A DNA stretch of 64,000 nt from Ruegeria sp. R14_0 (GTDB lineage Bacteria; Pseudomonadota; Alphaproteobacteria; Rhodobacterales; Rhodobacteraceae). Each line of letters begins with the position of its first letter. Positions within the stretch are counted from its first letter, which is position 1. The stretch lies in contig NZ_JAGHRC010000003.1 in assembly GCF_017743975.1 (NCBI RefSeq), forward strand, positions 186,001 through 250,000. The letters are read 5' to 3'. Of this stretch, positions 56,060-64,000 are shown one piece after another. The translations under genes and the position numbers were made by a program. Below the pieces are notes generated by a model, which made no database searches, was not told the origin of the DNA, and saw nothing but the letters and a program-made list of their open reading frames with translations.

Positions 56060-57304
56060 TTACTGAAGGAACCCGGCTTCTTTGGCCGAGGTTCTGTATG
56101 CAGATTCAACATCCGCCAGCGCCTGTTCGGCACTCTCGTCGCCTTTGATAAAGTCCGACAGTTCGGTACCCAGCGCCGCGTGCAACAGTCCCATTTGCGG
56201 GATCATCGGGTAAGGTTTCGCCCCACCCTGCGCGGTCTGGGCAACACCTGCCGCAGCCGGTCCGGGTGTAAAGCCATCCAGCAACCAAACGGCGTCATCG
56301 TTGTTCGCTGAAACCATTTCGGGTGTCAGGGCACTGACGAGGGCCGCAAAAGTCGCCTCAGCTTCTTCATCCGATACGTTAGTGGCAATCGAGATGCCAT
56401 CCCACCAAAGGGTTGCGGATGGGATCGAACCGCCTCCTACAGTCGGCGCGCCGGACAAGACGGTGTTCGATGTCACTTCTTCGGTCGAACCTTCGTCGTC
56501 CAAGATCGGCGAACCGCGCGAACCCCACATGACGCCCAGAGCAGCCTGGCCGGATTCCCACAGGCCCTGCGTTTCGTTTGACGCATGTGTCAGGTGGTCG
56601 GGATGCGCATATTCAGCAATCGCCTTCATGGTTTCCAGCGTGGCCAGACCTTTTTCGTTGTTGATCGAAGGTTCCGCCGATCCGGGCTCGAAGAACTCGC
56701 CGCCATGGCCGAGGTAGATCATGTTGAAGACTTCGGCGAGGTTCCAACCGGTCTGCATGTTGATAACGATCGGATGCTCCATGATGCCCGCCTCGCGGAT
56801 CATTTTTGCAGCCTCGATCACTTCCTCGTAGGTCGCGGGGATACCCTCGAAACCAGCTTGCTCAAGGATGTCCTTGCGCGAGAAGAGATGCTGAGAGTTC
56901 GCCATGAACGCCACAGCCATAATGTTGCCGTCGATGGTGATCAGAAGGTTCGGCGAGATGTTTTCGCCATACTTCTCAACCAGATCGTTCAGCGGGCGGA
57001 CCAGACCGTCATTCATCAGCTGGGTCAGGGTCGCGTTGGCCAGAATAACCGAGGAGTACTCGGACGGGTTCGGCGTCAGAGCCGCATTCATAATCGAACG
57101 CGCTTCGGTCGTGTGGTTTGTTGCAAAGTCAGACGCGCCGCTTGCACAATTGGCTTCCGCCGCGCCCGCGACGGCGTGGATCGCCGGGAAGTCGCTGGCC
57201 AGAATGCGGATGGATTGACCTTCCGGCCCACAATTGGCGGCATAAGCGGCCGAGCCCATCAGACCCACAAAGGTCGTTACGGTTGCTAGCTTTCTCAGAA
57301 ACAT
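56060..57304 (-). CDS. Extracellular sugar-type solute-binding protein
   Basis: A 414-residue binding protein with a signal peptide (MFLRKLATVTTFVGLMGSAAYA) and a MalE-like fold. Segments include YEEVIEAAKMIREAG, GLWESGQAALGVMWGSRGSP and ATLWWDGISIATNVSDEEAEATFA. Aromatic residues in the last segment (WW) are the type that stack on sugar rings. The start is ATG 57304 with AGGGAG before it. A small GC hairpin lies between this gene and the ATPase gene upstream, which could stabilise a shorter, more abundant transcript. Confidence 0.92.
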   Translation of the reverse strand: MFLRKLATVTTFVGLMGSAAYAANCGPEGQSIRILASDFPAIHAVAGAAEANCASGASDFATNHTTEARSIMNAALTPNPSEYSSVILANATLTQLMNDGLVRPLNDLVEKYGENISPNLLITIDGNIMAVAFMANSQHLFSRKDILEQAGFEGIPATYEEVIEAAKMIREAGIMEHPIVINMQTGWNLAEVFNMIYLGHGGEFFEPGSAEPSINNEKGLATLETMKAIAEYAHPDHLTHASNETQGLWESGQAALGVMWGSRGSPILDDEGSTEEVTSNTVLSGAPTVGGGSIPSATLWWDGISIATNVSDEEAEATFAALVSALTPEMVSANNDDAVWLLDGFTPGPAAAGVAQTAQGGAKPYPMIPQMGLLHAALGTELSDFIKGDESAEQALADVESAYRTSAKEAGFLQ

Positions 57305-57365
57305 TTCAGTCTCCCTGTTTCTTTGAGTTTTGGTTGCGTGCCCCTTACACGCAGTGGGTTTGATC

Positions 57366-57382
57366 CCGGGGCTTTTCCCCGG
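57366..57382 (-). other. GC hairpin between ATPase and binding-protein genes
   Basis: CCGGGG, loop of five, CCCCGG: a six-pair stem in the 97-base gap. It has no T run. It could be a processing or stability element allowing higher binding-protein levels, as is common for such operons. Confidence 0.35.
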
Positions 57383-57401
57383 TGATTGAGCGGGGGTAAT
57401 G

Positions 57402-58448
57402 TCAGATCCGTTGCCCGGTCTGACCGTCAAACAGATGACAAATCTCACTGGGAACCGAGATCGACACCATGTCGTCAATTTCGGCGCGATAGTTTTTGTC
57501 GGCCTTCACGGACACCAGCGCCCCGCCCACGCGGACGGAAATCATGGTCGCATCGCCCAGCAATTCCTGGGTGTAGATCGGCGCGTTGATCTGACCCTGA
57601 CCGTCAGTGGCCAGTGTGGCATCTTCGGCGCGGAAGCCGAGGGTCATGGGGCCGTCAGGTGCATTGACACCGGAAATCTCGACATTCTTCGCGGTGAAGG
57701 TGCCGCCCCGCACTTCGCCTTCCATCAGGTTCATCGCAGGGTTGCCGATAAAGCTAGCGACAAAGGTGTTGGCGGGCGTGTCATAAATCTCGGTCGGGCT
57801 GCCAACCTGCTGCACAACACCGCTTTTCATCACGACCACACGGTCGGCCAAAGTCATCGCTTCGATCTGGTCGTGGGTCACGTAGATCGTAGTGACGGCC
57901 AGCTCATGGCTTAGATTCTTGATCTGGGCGCGTGTCGAAACGCGCAGCTTGGCGTCGAGGTTCGACAGCGGTTCATCCATCAAAAAGACGTTTGGTTCGC
58001 GAACGATTGCGCGCGCCAGTGCAACCCGCTGACGCTGACCGCCCGACAATTCGGCCGGTTTGCGGTGCAGGAAGTCATCCAGTTCAACCATGGCCGAGGC
58101 GCGACGGACCTTATCGTCATGCGTCGAAGGGTCAATGCCCCGCACTTTCAGCGGGAACCGGATGTTTTCGTAGACATTCATGTTCGGGTACAGCGCGTAA
58201 GACTGGAACACCATCGCCACATCGCGGTCTTTGGGTTCCATGTCGTTGACGCGCTGACCGTCAATCAGGATGTCGCCTTCGCTGGCATCCTCGAGCCCCG
58301 CGATCATGCGCATCGTGGTGGTCTTGCCACAGCCGGACGGGCCAAGAAGCACCAGAAACTCTTTGTCAGAAATTGTAAGATCGAAATTGTCGACCCCAAC
58401 AAACGAGCCCCAACGCTTTCCAACATTGCGAAGTTGAATCTCGGCCAT
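57402..58448 (-). CDS. ABC transporter ATPase (MalK/UgpC-like)
   Basis: A 348-residue ATPase with Walker A GPSGCGKTT near 37, the signature LSGGQRQR near 134, Walker B FLMDEPLSNLD and a C-terminal TOBE regulatory domain (TLGFRAEDATLATD). It energises the MalF/MalG-like pair. I start at ATG 58448 (MAEIQLRNVGK); the longer frame runs 42 codons into the operator region. It is the first gene of the long minus-strand operon. Confidence 0.95.
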   Translation of the reverse strand: MAEIQLRNVGKRWGSFVGVDNFDLTISDKEFLVLLGPSGCGKTTTMRMIAGLEDASEGDILIDGQRVNDMEPKDRDVAMVFQSYALYPNMNVYENIRFPLKVRGIDPSTHDDKVRRASAMVELDDFLHRKPAELSGGQRQRVALARAIVREPNVFLMDEPLSNLDAKLRVSTRAQIKNLSHELAVTTIYVTHDQIEAMTLADRVVVMKSGVVQQVGSPTEIYDTPANTFVASFIGNPAMNLMEGEVRGGTFTAKNVEISGVNAPDGPMTLGFRAEDATLATDGQGQINAPIYTQELLGDATMISVRVGGALVSVKADKNYRAEIDDMVSISVPSEICHLFDGQTGQRI

Positions 58449-58473
58449 TCTGTCCTCCCTGCCGCATGCACGG

Positions 58474-58541
58474 TGCATACGTTTGCAAAAGCATAGACAT
58501 CTTAAGGAACATCTGGCAAGAATTTTTTGCATGCGCATGCA
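58474..58541. promoter_or_regulatory. Paired LacI-type operators in the divergent promoter
   Basis: TTGCATGCGCATGCAA at 58527-58542 is a perfect 16-base palindrome with central CG. TGCATACGTTTGCA at 58474-58487 matches its core at most positions (consensus TGCATRCGYWTGCA). Centres are 54 bases apart, about five helical turns, suiting a looped repressor. Both sit between the ATPase start (58448) and the plus-strand SnoaL start (58607). The LacI regulator at 49225-50244 is the likely binder. Confidence 0.7.
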
Positions 58542-58606
58542 AGCCGCCTGGATCCTTCTTGCACAGCACTGCACCTAACCGGTTAATGCACTGAAAGAAA
58601 AACAAA

Positions 58607-59608
58607 ATGTCCTATGAAGCCGAAAAGCAGGTCGTCCTCGATTTCTATGACGCAATCGACAAGGCACAAGAATCGTCCATCGTCAGTGCAATCGCCGACC
58701 ATTGCGCGCCAGACTTTTTGTGGCGCGGTTTTCATCCCTTTGACGAGCAGCACGGCGCAGAGGCCGTAGCGCAGAATTTCTGGACCCCGCTCAGAAAAAG
58801 CCTGACCCGTCAGCAACGCCGCATGGATGTATTCATGGCCGGCGCCAACGAAATGGATGGCTTCGATTCGGTCTGGGTGGCGTCGATGGGTCACCTGATG
58901 GGTCTGTTTGACACCCCCTGGCTTGGGATCGCGCCAACGGGCAAACTGGCCTTTCTGCGGTATTGCGAATTCCACAAGGTCGAGAACGGCAAAATCACTG
59001 AAACCGCAATGTATTTCGATATTCCGCATCTCATGATGCAGGCCGGTCTGCAGCCCTTCCCTCCGCAAACCGCGGCACAGCTGGTTCAACCAGGGCCCAT
59101 GACCCATGACGGGCTGATGTTCACGCCTCAGCCCGCTGATGAGGCCGATCGGACGCTGGCTGCGATCAACGCGATGATTTCGGACCTGGGTCAGTGGAAC
59201 AGCGGCCTGAGCCTTGAGGATGAATTGCGGCGCACCTGGCACGAGGACATGCTCTGGTGGGGGCCGACGGGTATCGGCGCGACCTACACGATCGAACGTT
59301 ACGCCAAACAACACGCTGGCCCGTTCCGTGCCTCGTTCGCCGATCGGTCGAAAACCGGGCATATCTGCCGTATGGCCGAGGGGCACTATGGCGGCTTTTT
59401 TGGTTGGCCCAACTTCACCGCCCGCCCGACCGGCGGTTTCATGGGCATGCCCGCAACCAACAAACTCGGCGAGTTTCGCGTGATCGATATCTACCGCCGC
59501 GACGGCGACAAGCTGGCCGAAAACTGGATCTTCATCGACCTGCTGCATTTCTGGAAACAGCAGGGCGTCGATATTCTGGCGCGCATGGCCGAGGTGCCTA
59601 AGACATGA
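58607..59608 (+). CDS. Tandem SnoaL/NTF2-like protein 4
   Basis: A 333-residue protein with two NTF2-like halves. The first half has FHPFDEQHGAEAVAQNFW and GIAPTGKLAFLRYCEFHKVENGKITE; the second has WWGPTGIGATYTIERYAKQHAG and KLAENWIFIDLLHFWKQQGVDILARM. It is homologous to protein 2 (51013-52065) over both halves. It is transcribed divergently from the importer operon under the paired operators, and its stop overlaps the amidohydrolase start by 4 bases. Confidence 0.83.
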   Translation: MSYEAEKQVVLDFYDAIDKAQESSIVSAIADHCAPDFLWRGFHPFDEQHGAEAVAQNFWTPLRKSLTRQQRRMDVFMAGANEMDGFDSVWVASMGHLMGLFDTPWLGIAPTGKLAFLRYCEFHKVENGKITETAMYFDIPHLMMQAGLQPFPPQTAAQLVQPGPMTHDGLMFTPQPADEADRTLAAINAMISDLGQWNSGLSLEDELRRTWHEDMLWWGPTGIGATYTIERYAKQHAGPFRASFADRSKTGHICRMAEGHYGGFFGWPNFTARPTGGFMGMPATNKLGEFRVIDIYRRDGDKLAENWIFIDLLHFWKQQGVDILARMAEVPKT

Positions 59609-60498
59609 CACACTGGATCGACGCCCATCACCATCTTTGGGACCTGAACGCCTTAAACTATCCCTGGCTGATGGCGCGCGGGGTCGAGCGGTTCTTTGGT
59701 GATCCTACTCCGATTCAGCGAGACTATCTGCTGGATGAGTTCCGGTCCGAGGCCGAGCCGTGCGGTGTTCGCGCCTCGGTGCATATTCAGGTTGGGGCCG
59801 AAAGCGGCCTGGACGAAGCCCGCTGGGTCCAGTCTGTCGCCGATGCCAACCGTGATTGGCCGATGGCACAGGTTGTGTTCTGCGATCTGACCTCGGCGGA
59901 CCTTTCTACACAGTTGGACACGTTCCAGACCCTGAAAACCGTGCGAGGCCTGCGCCAGATTGTCGGGCGCGCGCCCGGAGAGGACGCGCAGACGGGGACA
60001 AACACACTTCTCGACAACGCCGCGTTTGTGACGGGCCTGCAAGAGGCCGGTCGTCGCGGCCTCAGCTTTGATCTGCAGCTCATCCCCGAACTGATGGAAA
60101 AAACCGCCCGCGTTCTGGCGCAAGCCCCCGAGACGGAGATCGCCCTATGTCATGCCGGATCGCCCCATGACCGCAGCCCCGAAGGGCTTAAAGACTGGGC
60201 TCAGCACCTGCGTACACTGTCCGCCCTGCCCCACGTGACTTGCAAACTGTCCGGGTTGGGTATGTTCGACCACACATGGACGCCAGACAGCATCCGCCCG
60301 ATCATCGAAACCTGCCTTGATCAATTTGGCCCGGACCGGGTCATGTTCGGATCAAATTTCCCGGTCGATAAGCTGTATGGCGACTACGCCACTCTGGCGA
60401 ACGCATATCGCGATCTGATCCCGGCCGAGGCGCACCAAGCTGTGTTCCAAGACTCTGCAGCGCGGTTCTATGCTTTGCAGCAACCGCAGGCAGACTAG
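59605..60498 (+). CDS. Amidohydrolase-2 family hydrolase (lactonase-like)
   Basis: A 297-residue TIM-barrel hydrolase of the COG3618/amidohydrolase-2 type. Metal motif HxH is in WIDAHHHLWDL at the N-terminus, with LCHAGSP near 180 and VMFGSNFPVDKL near 250. Relatives include L-fuconolactonase and 2-pyrone-4,6-dicarboxylate lactonase. In this locus it would open a sugar lactone made by the SDR or by the HisD-like enzyme (inference). Confidence 0.87.
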   Translation: MTHWIDAHHHLWDLNALNYPWLMARGVERFFGDPTPIQRDYLLDEFRSEAEPCGVRASVHIQVGAESGLDEARWVQSVADANRDWPMAQVVFCDLTSADLSTQLDTFQTLKTVRGLRQIVGRAPGEDAQTGTNTLLDNAAFVTGLQEAGRRGLSFDLQLIPELMEKTARVLAQAPETEIALCHAGSPHDRSPEGLKDWAQHLRTLSALPHVTCKLSGLGMFDHTWTPDSIRPIIETCLDQFGPDRVMFGSNFPVDKLYGDYATLANAYRDLIPAEAHQAVFQDSAARFYALQQPQAD

Positions 60499-60550
60499 AG
60501 AGGCTGTTTGATAACATCCGCCTTGACCTGAGCGTTATCTAGGCCACGTG

Positions 60551-61873
60551 ATGCGAACGATGGCGAAACGTTTGGCGATAGTCTCAAGTGGAGTGGCTAG
60601 CCCGCTCAGCAGCGCATTGGAATTTGCCAAGCGCGCTCAGTCGCTTGGGTACGAGGTGGGTGTGTTCGCGCATCACGCCGCGCGCGAGTTGATTTTGCAT
60701 TGCGACCTGCAACATATCGAAATCCCCGAGCCGCGCGTCGACGCTTTTGCACCGCTCCTGACGCGGGAAGAGATGAAGGGCCTGACCGCACAACAGCGGA
60801 AAGATGCAGCCGTGGACGCGCTGGAAGCAAAGGCATTCGCCGATGCGCTGGCTGGATTTCGACCCGACGCCCTTTTTGTCGATTGCGAGCTTCATGCGCA
60901 AATTCTTGTTGGGCTGTCCCAGGATATTCCCGTGGTCCAGTTCAGCAACATGTTCCTGTCTCCCCCCGGCCTTCGCGCCCCACCACTGAACAAACGCGCC
61001 CAACCGGGGACGGGCCTGCTCGGCAGTCGCATCGGTGTTTCGCTGATTTGGGCCAGCTTCCTTCTATGGAAGCTCAAGAAACGCCTGCGCAACAGAATCA
61101 GGTATGGCGGGGCGGAATACGGCACTGCTCTGATAGAATTGGCCGGACGCCTTGGCGTACCGCTCGCGCAGAAGCGCAGGCTGATCTGCTGGCAAATGCC
61201 CTGGACCTACCGCATTCCCACCGCGCTGTTACTGCCCAAAGCCCTGGACCTGCCCACGCGGCTGTATCCGAGTTTCACGTATCTTGGCGCGATGATCCTG
61301 CAGGATCGGCCGGAAAAACCTCATGACCCGGAATCCGCTGCGAGGTTTTGTGCACCTACAGACGGCAAAAAACGAATATTCGTTGGCTTCGGCACGATGA
61401 TGCACCCCAAAAGTCGGCTTCTGTCCAACCTTTGGGCCGTTGCCCGCAAACACCCCGAATGGCAATTCCTTTTCGCGGCCGGTCGGACATGGGATGAAAG
61501 GTCTTTATTGGACCTGCCTCCCAATGTTGAAATGGTGGCCTGGGTTCCCCAGCAATCACTGCTGCACTATGCGGATCTGGCCATCATGCATGGCGGCACA
61601 GGCGGTTTTGTCGAAGCAGTTGGGGCCGCAACCCCTGTTTTACTCTATCCTCATGTTAACGATCAGCAGGGCAGCGCAACCAGGGCCGTTTTCCACGGGA
61701 TCGGCCGCGCAGGACAGCAAACGGATTCGCCGGATCAGATCGAAGCGGACATTCAAGCTCTGCTCAGTGATGCTCGTTACAAAGAAAACTGTGGCGCATT
61801 GCAGGCGGCGTACCGCAAAGAGCATGATGAGGCGAGCCTGGCTGAATATTTGCGGAGTATCACCGTTTCCTAA
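60551..61873 (+). CDS. GT1-like glycosyltransferase
   Basis: A 440-residue GT-B protein of the macrolide/UDP-glucuronosyl type. The N-terminal acceptor domain begins LAIVSSGVASPLSSALEFAKRAQSLGYEVGVF. The donor-site motif is MHGGTGGFVEAVGAATPVLLYPHVNDQQ near residue 355, with a PPNVEMVAWVPQ segment before it. The start could be GTG 60548, ATG 60551 or ATG 60560. It follows the catabolic locus after 52 bases but has no clear functional link to it. The inverted repeat GATAAC/GTTATC (60510-60539) lies just upstream. Confidence 0.82.
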   Translation: MRTMAKRLAIVSSGVASPLSSALEFAKRAQSLGYEVGVFAHHAARELILHCDLQHIEIPEPRVDAFAPLLTREEMKGLTAQQRKDAAVDALEAKAFADALAGFRPDALFVDCELHAQILVGLSQDIPVVQFSNMFLSPPGLRAPPLNKRAQPGTGLLGSRIGVSLIWASFLLWKLKKRLRNRIRYGGAEYGTALIELAGRLGVPLAQKRRLICWQMPWTYRIPTALLLPKALDLPTRLYPSFTYLGAMILQDRPEKPHDPESAARFCAPTDGKKRIFVGFGTMMHPKSRLLSNLWAVARKHPEWQFLFAAGRTWDERSLLDLPPNVEMVAWVPQQSLLHYADLAIMHGGTGGFVEAVGAATPVLLYPHVNDQQGSATRAVFHGIGRAGQQTDSPDQIEADIQALLSDARYKENCGALQAAYRKEHDEASLAEYLRSITVS

Positions 61874-62085
61874 ACTTCAAAATCATTTAAAAACAAATCA
61901 CTAAACTAAGAATCTGAACACACGACCACGCTGTTCAAATCGCCTTTTTTATGCGAAACGAGTGGCACCGCGGTCACGCGCGCAGCTACGCCTGACGCGC
62001 AAGACGCATCGGTCCCTCTGAATATAGTGATCCGCGCCCGTTGTGATTGCGTAACAATTACATGCGCAATTGAATACGTACGACA

Positions 62086-63258
62086 GTGGACCAGAAGACA
62101 AGACATAATGATCGCGACCGCAGCGGGGATGTCCGGATATTTGCGGAAACCATCCGTGATACCTCGCCCGACACCCTACGCGACCTTTGGAAGTCGGCGG
62201 GTAAAAATGGCGTGTTTCGCCATTTGGTGCCGTCCGCAGACGGGGGATCGGGCGACAATGCCCGTGCACTTGTTGAAGACATGCTTACGTTTGGGGCGCA
62301 CTGCCTGGATGGCGGATTCGGGATGGCTGTTCTTTCCCAGATCCTGACCATTCAGAAACCGCTGCTTCGGTTCGCAAGCCCTGAGGCCCGCCAGCACTAT
62401 ATTCCGCGCCTGTTGGCCGGCGACCTGATCGGAGCCTTTGCCCTGACCGAACCCTCCTCTGGATCTGATGCATTGTCTCTGACCACCACGGCCACACCCA
62501 AAGATGGCGGGTATGTTCTGAACGGCCATAAGGCGTTTGTCGGGATGGGACCGATATGTGATTTTGCGATCGTTTTCGCGCAGACCGCACCGGACAAGGG
62601 CCGTTGGGGGTTGTCGGCCTTCATAGTGCATTCCGACGATTCGGGCTTCTTTCGGCGTGATCGGCAGGAAAAGCTGGGTCTGAATACATCCCCAATCGGC
62701 GAGCTGGAGTTCCGCGACTGCTGGATCCCCGAAACGCGCCGGATCGGGCCAGAGGGCGCAGGAGCGACCATCATTCAAACAACGCTCGACTGGGAGCGTT
62801 GCTTTATCCTGACCGCTCATGTGGGTGCGATGCGTCGTCAATTGGCAGAATGTGTTGAGTTCGCGGCATCCCGGCACCAGTTTGGCAAACCCATCTCGGC
62901 GTTTCAGTCAGTTTCAAACCGCCTTGCGGACATGCGTGTTCGCCTGGAAACCTGCGAACTCATGCTGGCGCGCGCGGCCCAGCTGTACGATTCCGGTCAA
63001 CCGCTTAGTCAGTTTGCCGCCATGGCGAACCTCCACATTGCCGAGGCCTACCTGAGCTCTAGCCTCGATGCGATGCGTACCTTTGGTGGGCGTGGATACC
63101 TGAAGGGATCGAATGCGGGCGCTGACGTGACCGACGCCTTGGGCGGTGTGATCTACTCCGGCACCTCGGACATTCAGCGCGAGATCATTGCAAAGATGGA
63201 GCTTGGGCAAAGGTCCCAACCCAATAAAGTGGGAGACGGGACCAATGGCAGTAACTGA
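62086..63258 (+). CDS. Acyl-CoA dehydrogenase family protein
   Basis: A 390-residue FAD enzyme of the acyl-CoA dehydrogenase fold. FAD/substrate segments are GAFALTEPSSGSDA and YVLNGHKAFVGMG; the C-terminal segment is GGVIYSGTSDIQREIIAK. The usual YEGT glutamate is Ser358 here. A glutamate stands at 237 in LDWER, the place used as catalytic base in isovaleryl-CoA dehydrogenase. Start is GTG 62086, with a 212-base untranslated region before it. It is followed, with a 14-base overlap, by a HupE/UreJ-like gene; the pairing is unexplained. Confidence 0.87.
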   Translation: MDQKTRHNDRDRSGDVRIFAETIRDTSPDTLRDLWKSAGKNGVFRHLVPSADGGSGDNARALVEDMLTFGAHCLDGGFGMAVLSQILTIQKPLLRFASPEARQHYIPRLLAGDLIGAFALTEPSSGSDALSLTTTATPKDGGYVLNGHKAFVGMGPICDFAIVFAQTAPDKGRWGLSAFIVHSDDSGFFRRDRQEKLGLNTSPIGELEFRDCWIPETRRIGPEGAGATIIQTTLDWERCFILTAHVGAMRRQLAECVEFAASRHQFGKPISAFQSVSNRLADMRVRLETCELMLARAAQLYDSGQPLSQFAAMANLHIAEAYLSSSLDAMRTFGGRGYLKGSNAGADVTDALGGVIYSGTSDIQREIIAKMELGQRSQPNKVGDGTNGSN

Positions 63259-64000
63259 ACGCGAGGCCATGGCGCGCCCAGCGCCTTGCAGCACACCTAA
63301 AACACTGGGCCTGGCAGCACTGTTTCTCTGGCTTGGCGCTTTCTTATTGACGGCCCTTGCCACTCCGGCACACGCCCACAGGGTCAACGAAACTTACGTC
63401 TATTTCGACGTAACCGAAAACACGTTGAGCGGCCGTATCGAGGTCACACTGACTGACTTAGCCCGCATTCAACAAGGTCTACCGCAGGTCGAAAGCGCAC
63501 TTTCCGAGGATGAAGTGCGCGCGACACGAACCGCGTTCTTCGACTACTTCAAAGACCGGCTGAAACTGTCGGCAAACGACCAGCCCTTCCAGTTTGAATT
63601 TGACGAGATCACCTTTTTTGGCTCGTCCATCGACACATTCGCACAGTTTCATTTCAATGTGGTTGGCGTCGACAAAACACCGACCACAATCCAGATGTCC
63701 TATGACGGCTTGCTGGATGTCGATCCCGGCCATCGCGGCTTTGCGCTGATCGGCAGTAACAGCCGAAATGGGATGGATGAAAACGAGGCTTATATCTCGC
63801 TGGTGTTTGCGCCCGGGGATGGCAAGAAAGACCTGTACCTTAATGATGAACCGATCAAGGATATTGCGCGCTTATTCTTTGAAAATGGCGTTTGGCATAT
63901 TTGGCTGGGGTTCGACCATCTTCTGTTTTTGATTACGCTTCTTCTGTGCGCGGTTATGCGGATCGAAAATGACCATTGGGTGCCTTCGGACAGCATCCGT
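63245..64000 (+). CDS. HupE/UreJ-like protein, N-terminal part (3' end outside window)
   Basis: An open frame of 252 codons runs off the end of the window. It has a signal-like segment (LGLAALFLWLGAFLLTALATPAHAH), an exported domain of about 170 residues (TYVYFDVTENTLSGRIEVTLTD...), and then the first HupE/UreJ motif VWHIWLGFDHLLFLITLLL. The start is ATG 63245, overlapping the acyl-CoA dehydrogenase gene by 14 bases; ATG 63269 is an alternative. It is a relative of the protein at 17884-18885 with a different exported domain. Confidence 0.85.
   Translation, partial: MAVTEREAMARPAPCSTPKTLGLAALFLWLGAFLLTALATPAHAHRVNETYVYFDVTENTLSGRIEVTLTDLARIQQGLPQVESALSEDEVRATRTAFFDYFKDRLKLSANDQPFQFEFDEITFFGSSIDTFAQFHFNVVGVDKTPTTIQMSYDGLLDVDPGHRGFALIGSNSRNGMDENEAYISLVFAPGDGKKDLYLNDEPIKDIARLFFENGVWHIWLGFDHLLFLITLLLCAVMRIENDHWVPSDSIR

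Overview
The window looks like chromosomal DNA of a marine Roseobacter-group alphaproteobacterium (Rhodobacteraceae). This is inferred from the high GC content, the run homoserine dehydrogenase - glpX - recJ, frequent 1-4 base gene overlaps, and the gene repertoire (DUF3604, GMC oxidoreductases, sugar ABC import linked to SnoaL-like proteins). No rRNA, CRISPR array, insertion sequence, phage or plasmid gene was seen. The first gene (homoserine dehydrogenase) and the last (a HupE/UreJ-like protein) are cut by the window edges.

Layout. 1-3.9 kb: hom (3' end), glpX, recJ and two identical tRNA-Glu genes. 3.9-11.3 kb (minus): a complete seven-gene A/V-type ATPase operon in transcription order B-D-I-K-E-DUF2764-A, preceded by a MATE exporter. 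13.1-20.3 kb (plus): a GMC oxidoreductase with a small Tat-type partner, then a secreted DUF3604 protein, a membrane-anchored parvulin and a HupE/UreJ-like membrane protein, then a beta-lactamase-fold serine hydrolase. 20.4-22.4 kb (minus): a ClpP-fold periplasmic protein coupled to a membrane coiled-coil protein. 22.5-27.3 kb: a TetR regulator divergent from flavin monooxygenase, BASS transporter, epimerase and SDR genes, with a clear dyad operator between them.

27.3-31.4 kb (minus): response regulator, FIST-domain sensor and hybrid histidine kinase, resembling the NosP/NahK nitric-oxide system. 31.5-39.2 kb (minus): an uncharacterised envelope/glycosylation region with two glycosyltransferases (one a tandem fusion), a small secreted protein, a long membrane-anchored protein with a LytR_C-like end, and a radical SAM enzyme with extra C-terminal cysteines. 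39.7-44.5 kb: an HxlR-controlled set (quinone reductase, GST, DsbA-like protein), LtrA and a voltage-gated-type potassium channel.

44.6-60.5 kb is the most unusual region: about 16 genes forming one catabolic locus around a LacI regulator. It has a complete CUT1 sugar-type ABC importer, a HisD-family dehydrogenase, an SDR, an RraA-type aldolase/decarboxylase, an alpha/beta hydrolase, a core-MetE-type zinc methyltransferase, a bicupin, an amidohydrolase-2 lactonase-like enzyme, and four SnoaL/NTF2-like proteins, of which three are tandem two-domain forms. The divergent promoter region carries two copies of a matching LacI-type operator. The substrate cannot be named from sequence, but the set suggests uptake and stepwise oxidation of a sugar- or polyol-like, possibly methylated, compound. 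The window ends with a GT1-like glycosyltransferase, an acyl-CoA dehydrogenase and a second HupE/UreJ-like gene.
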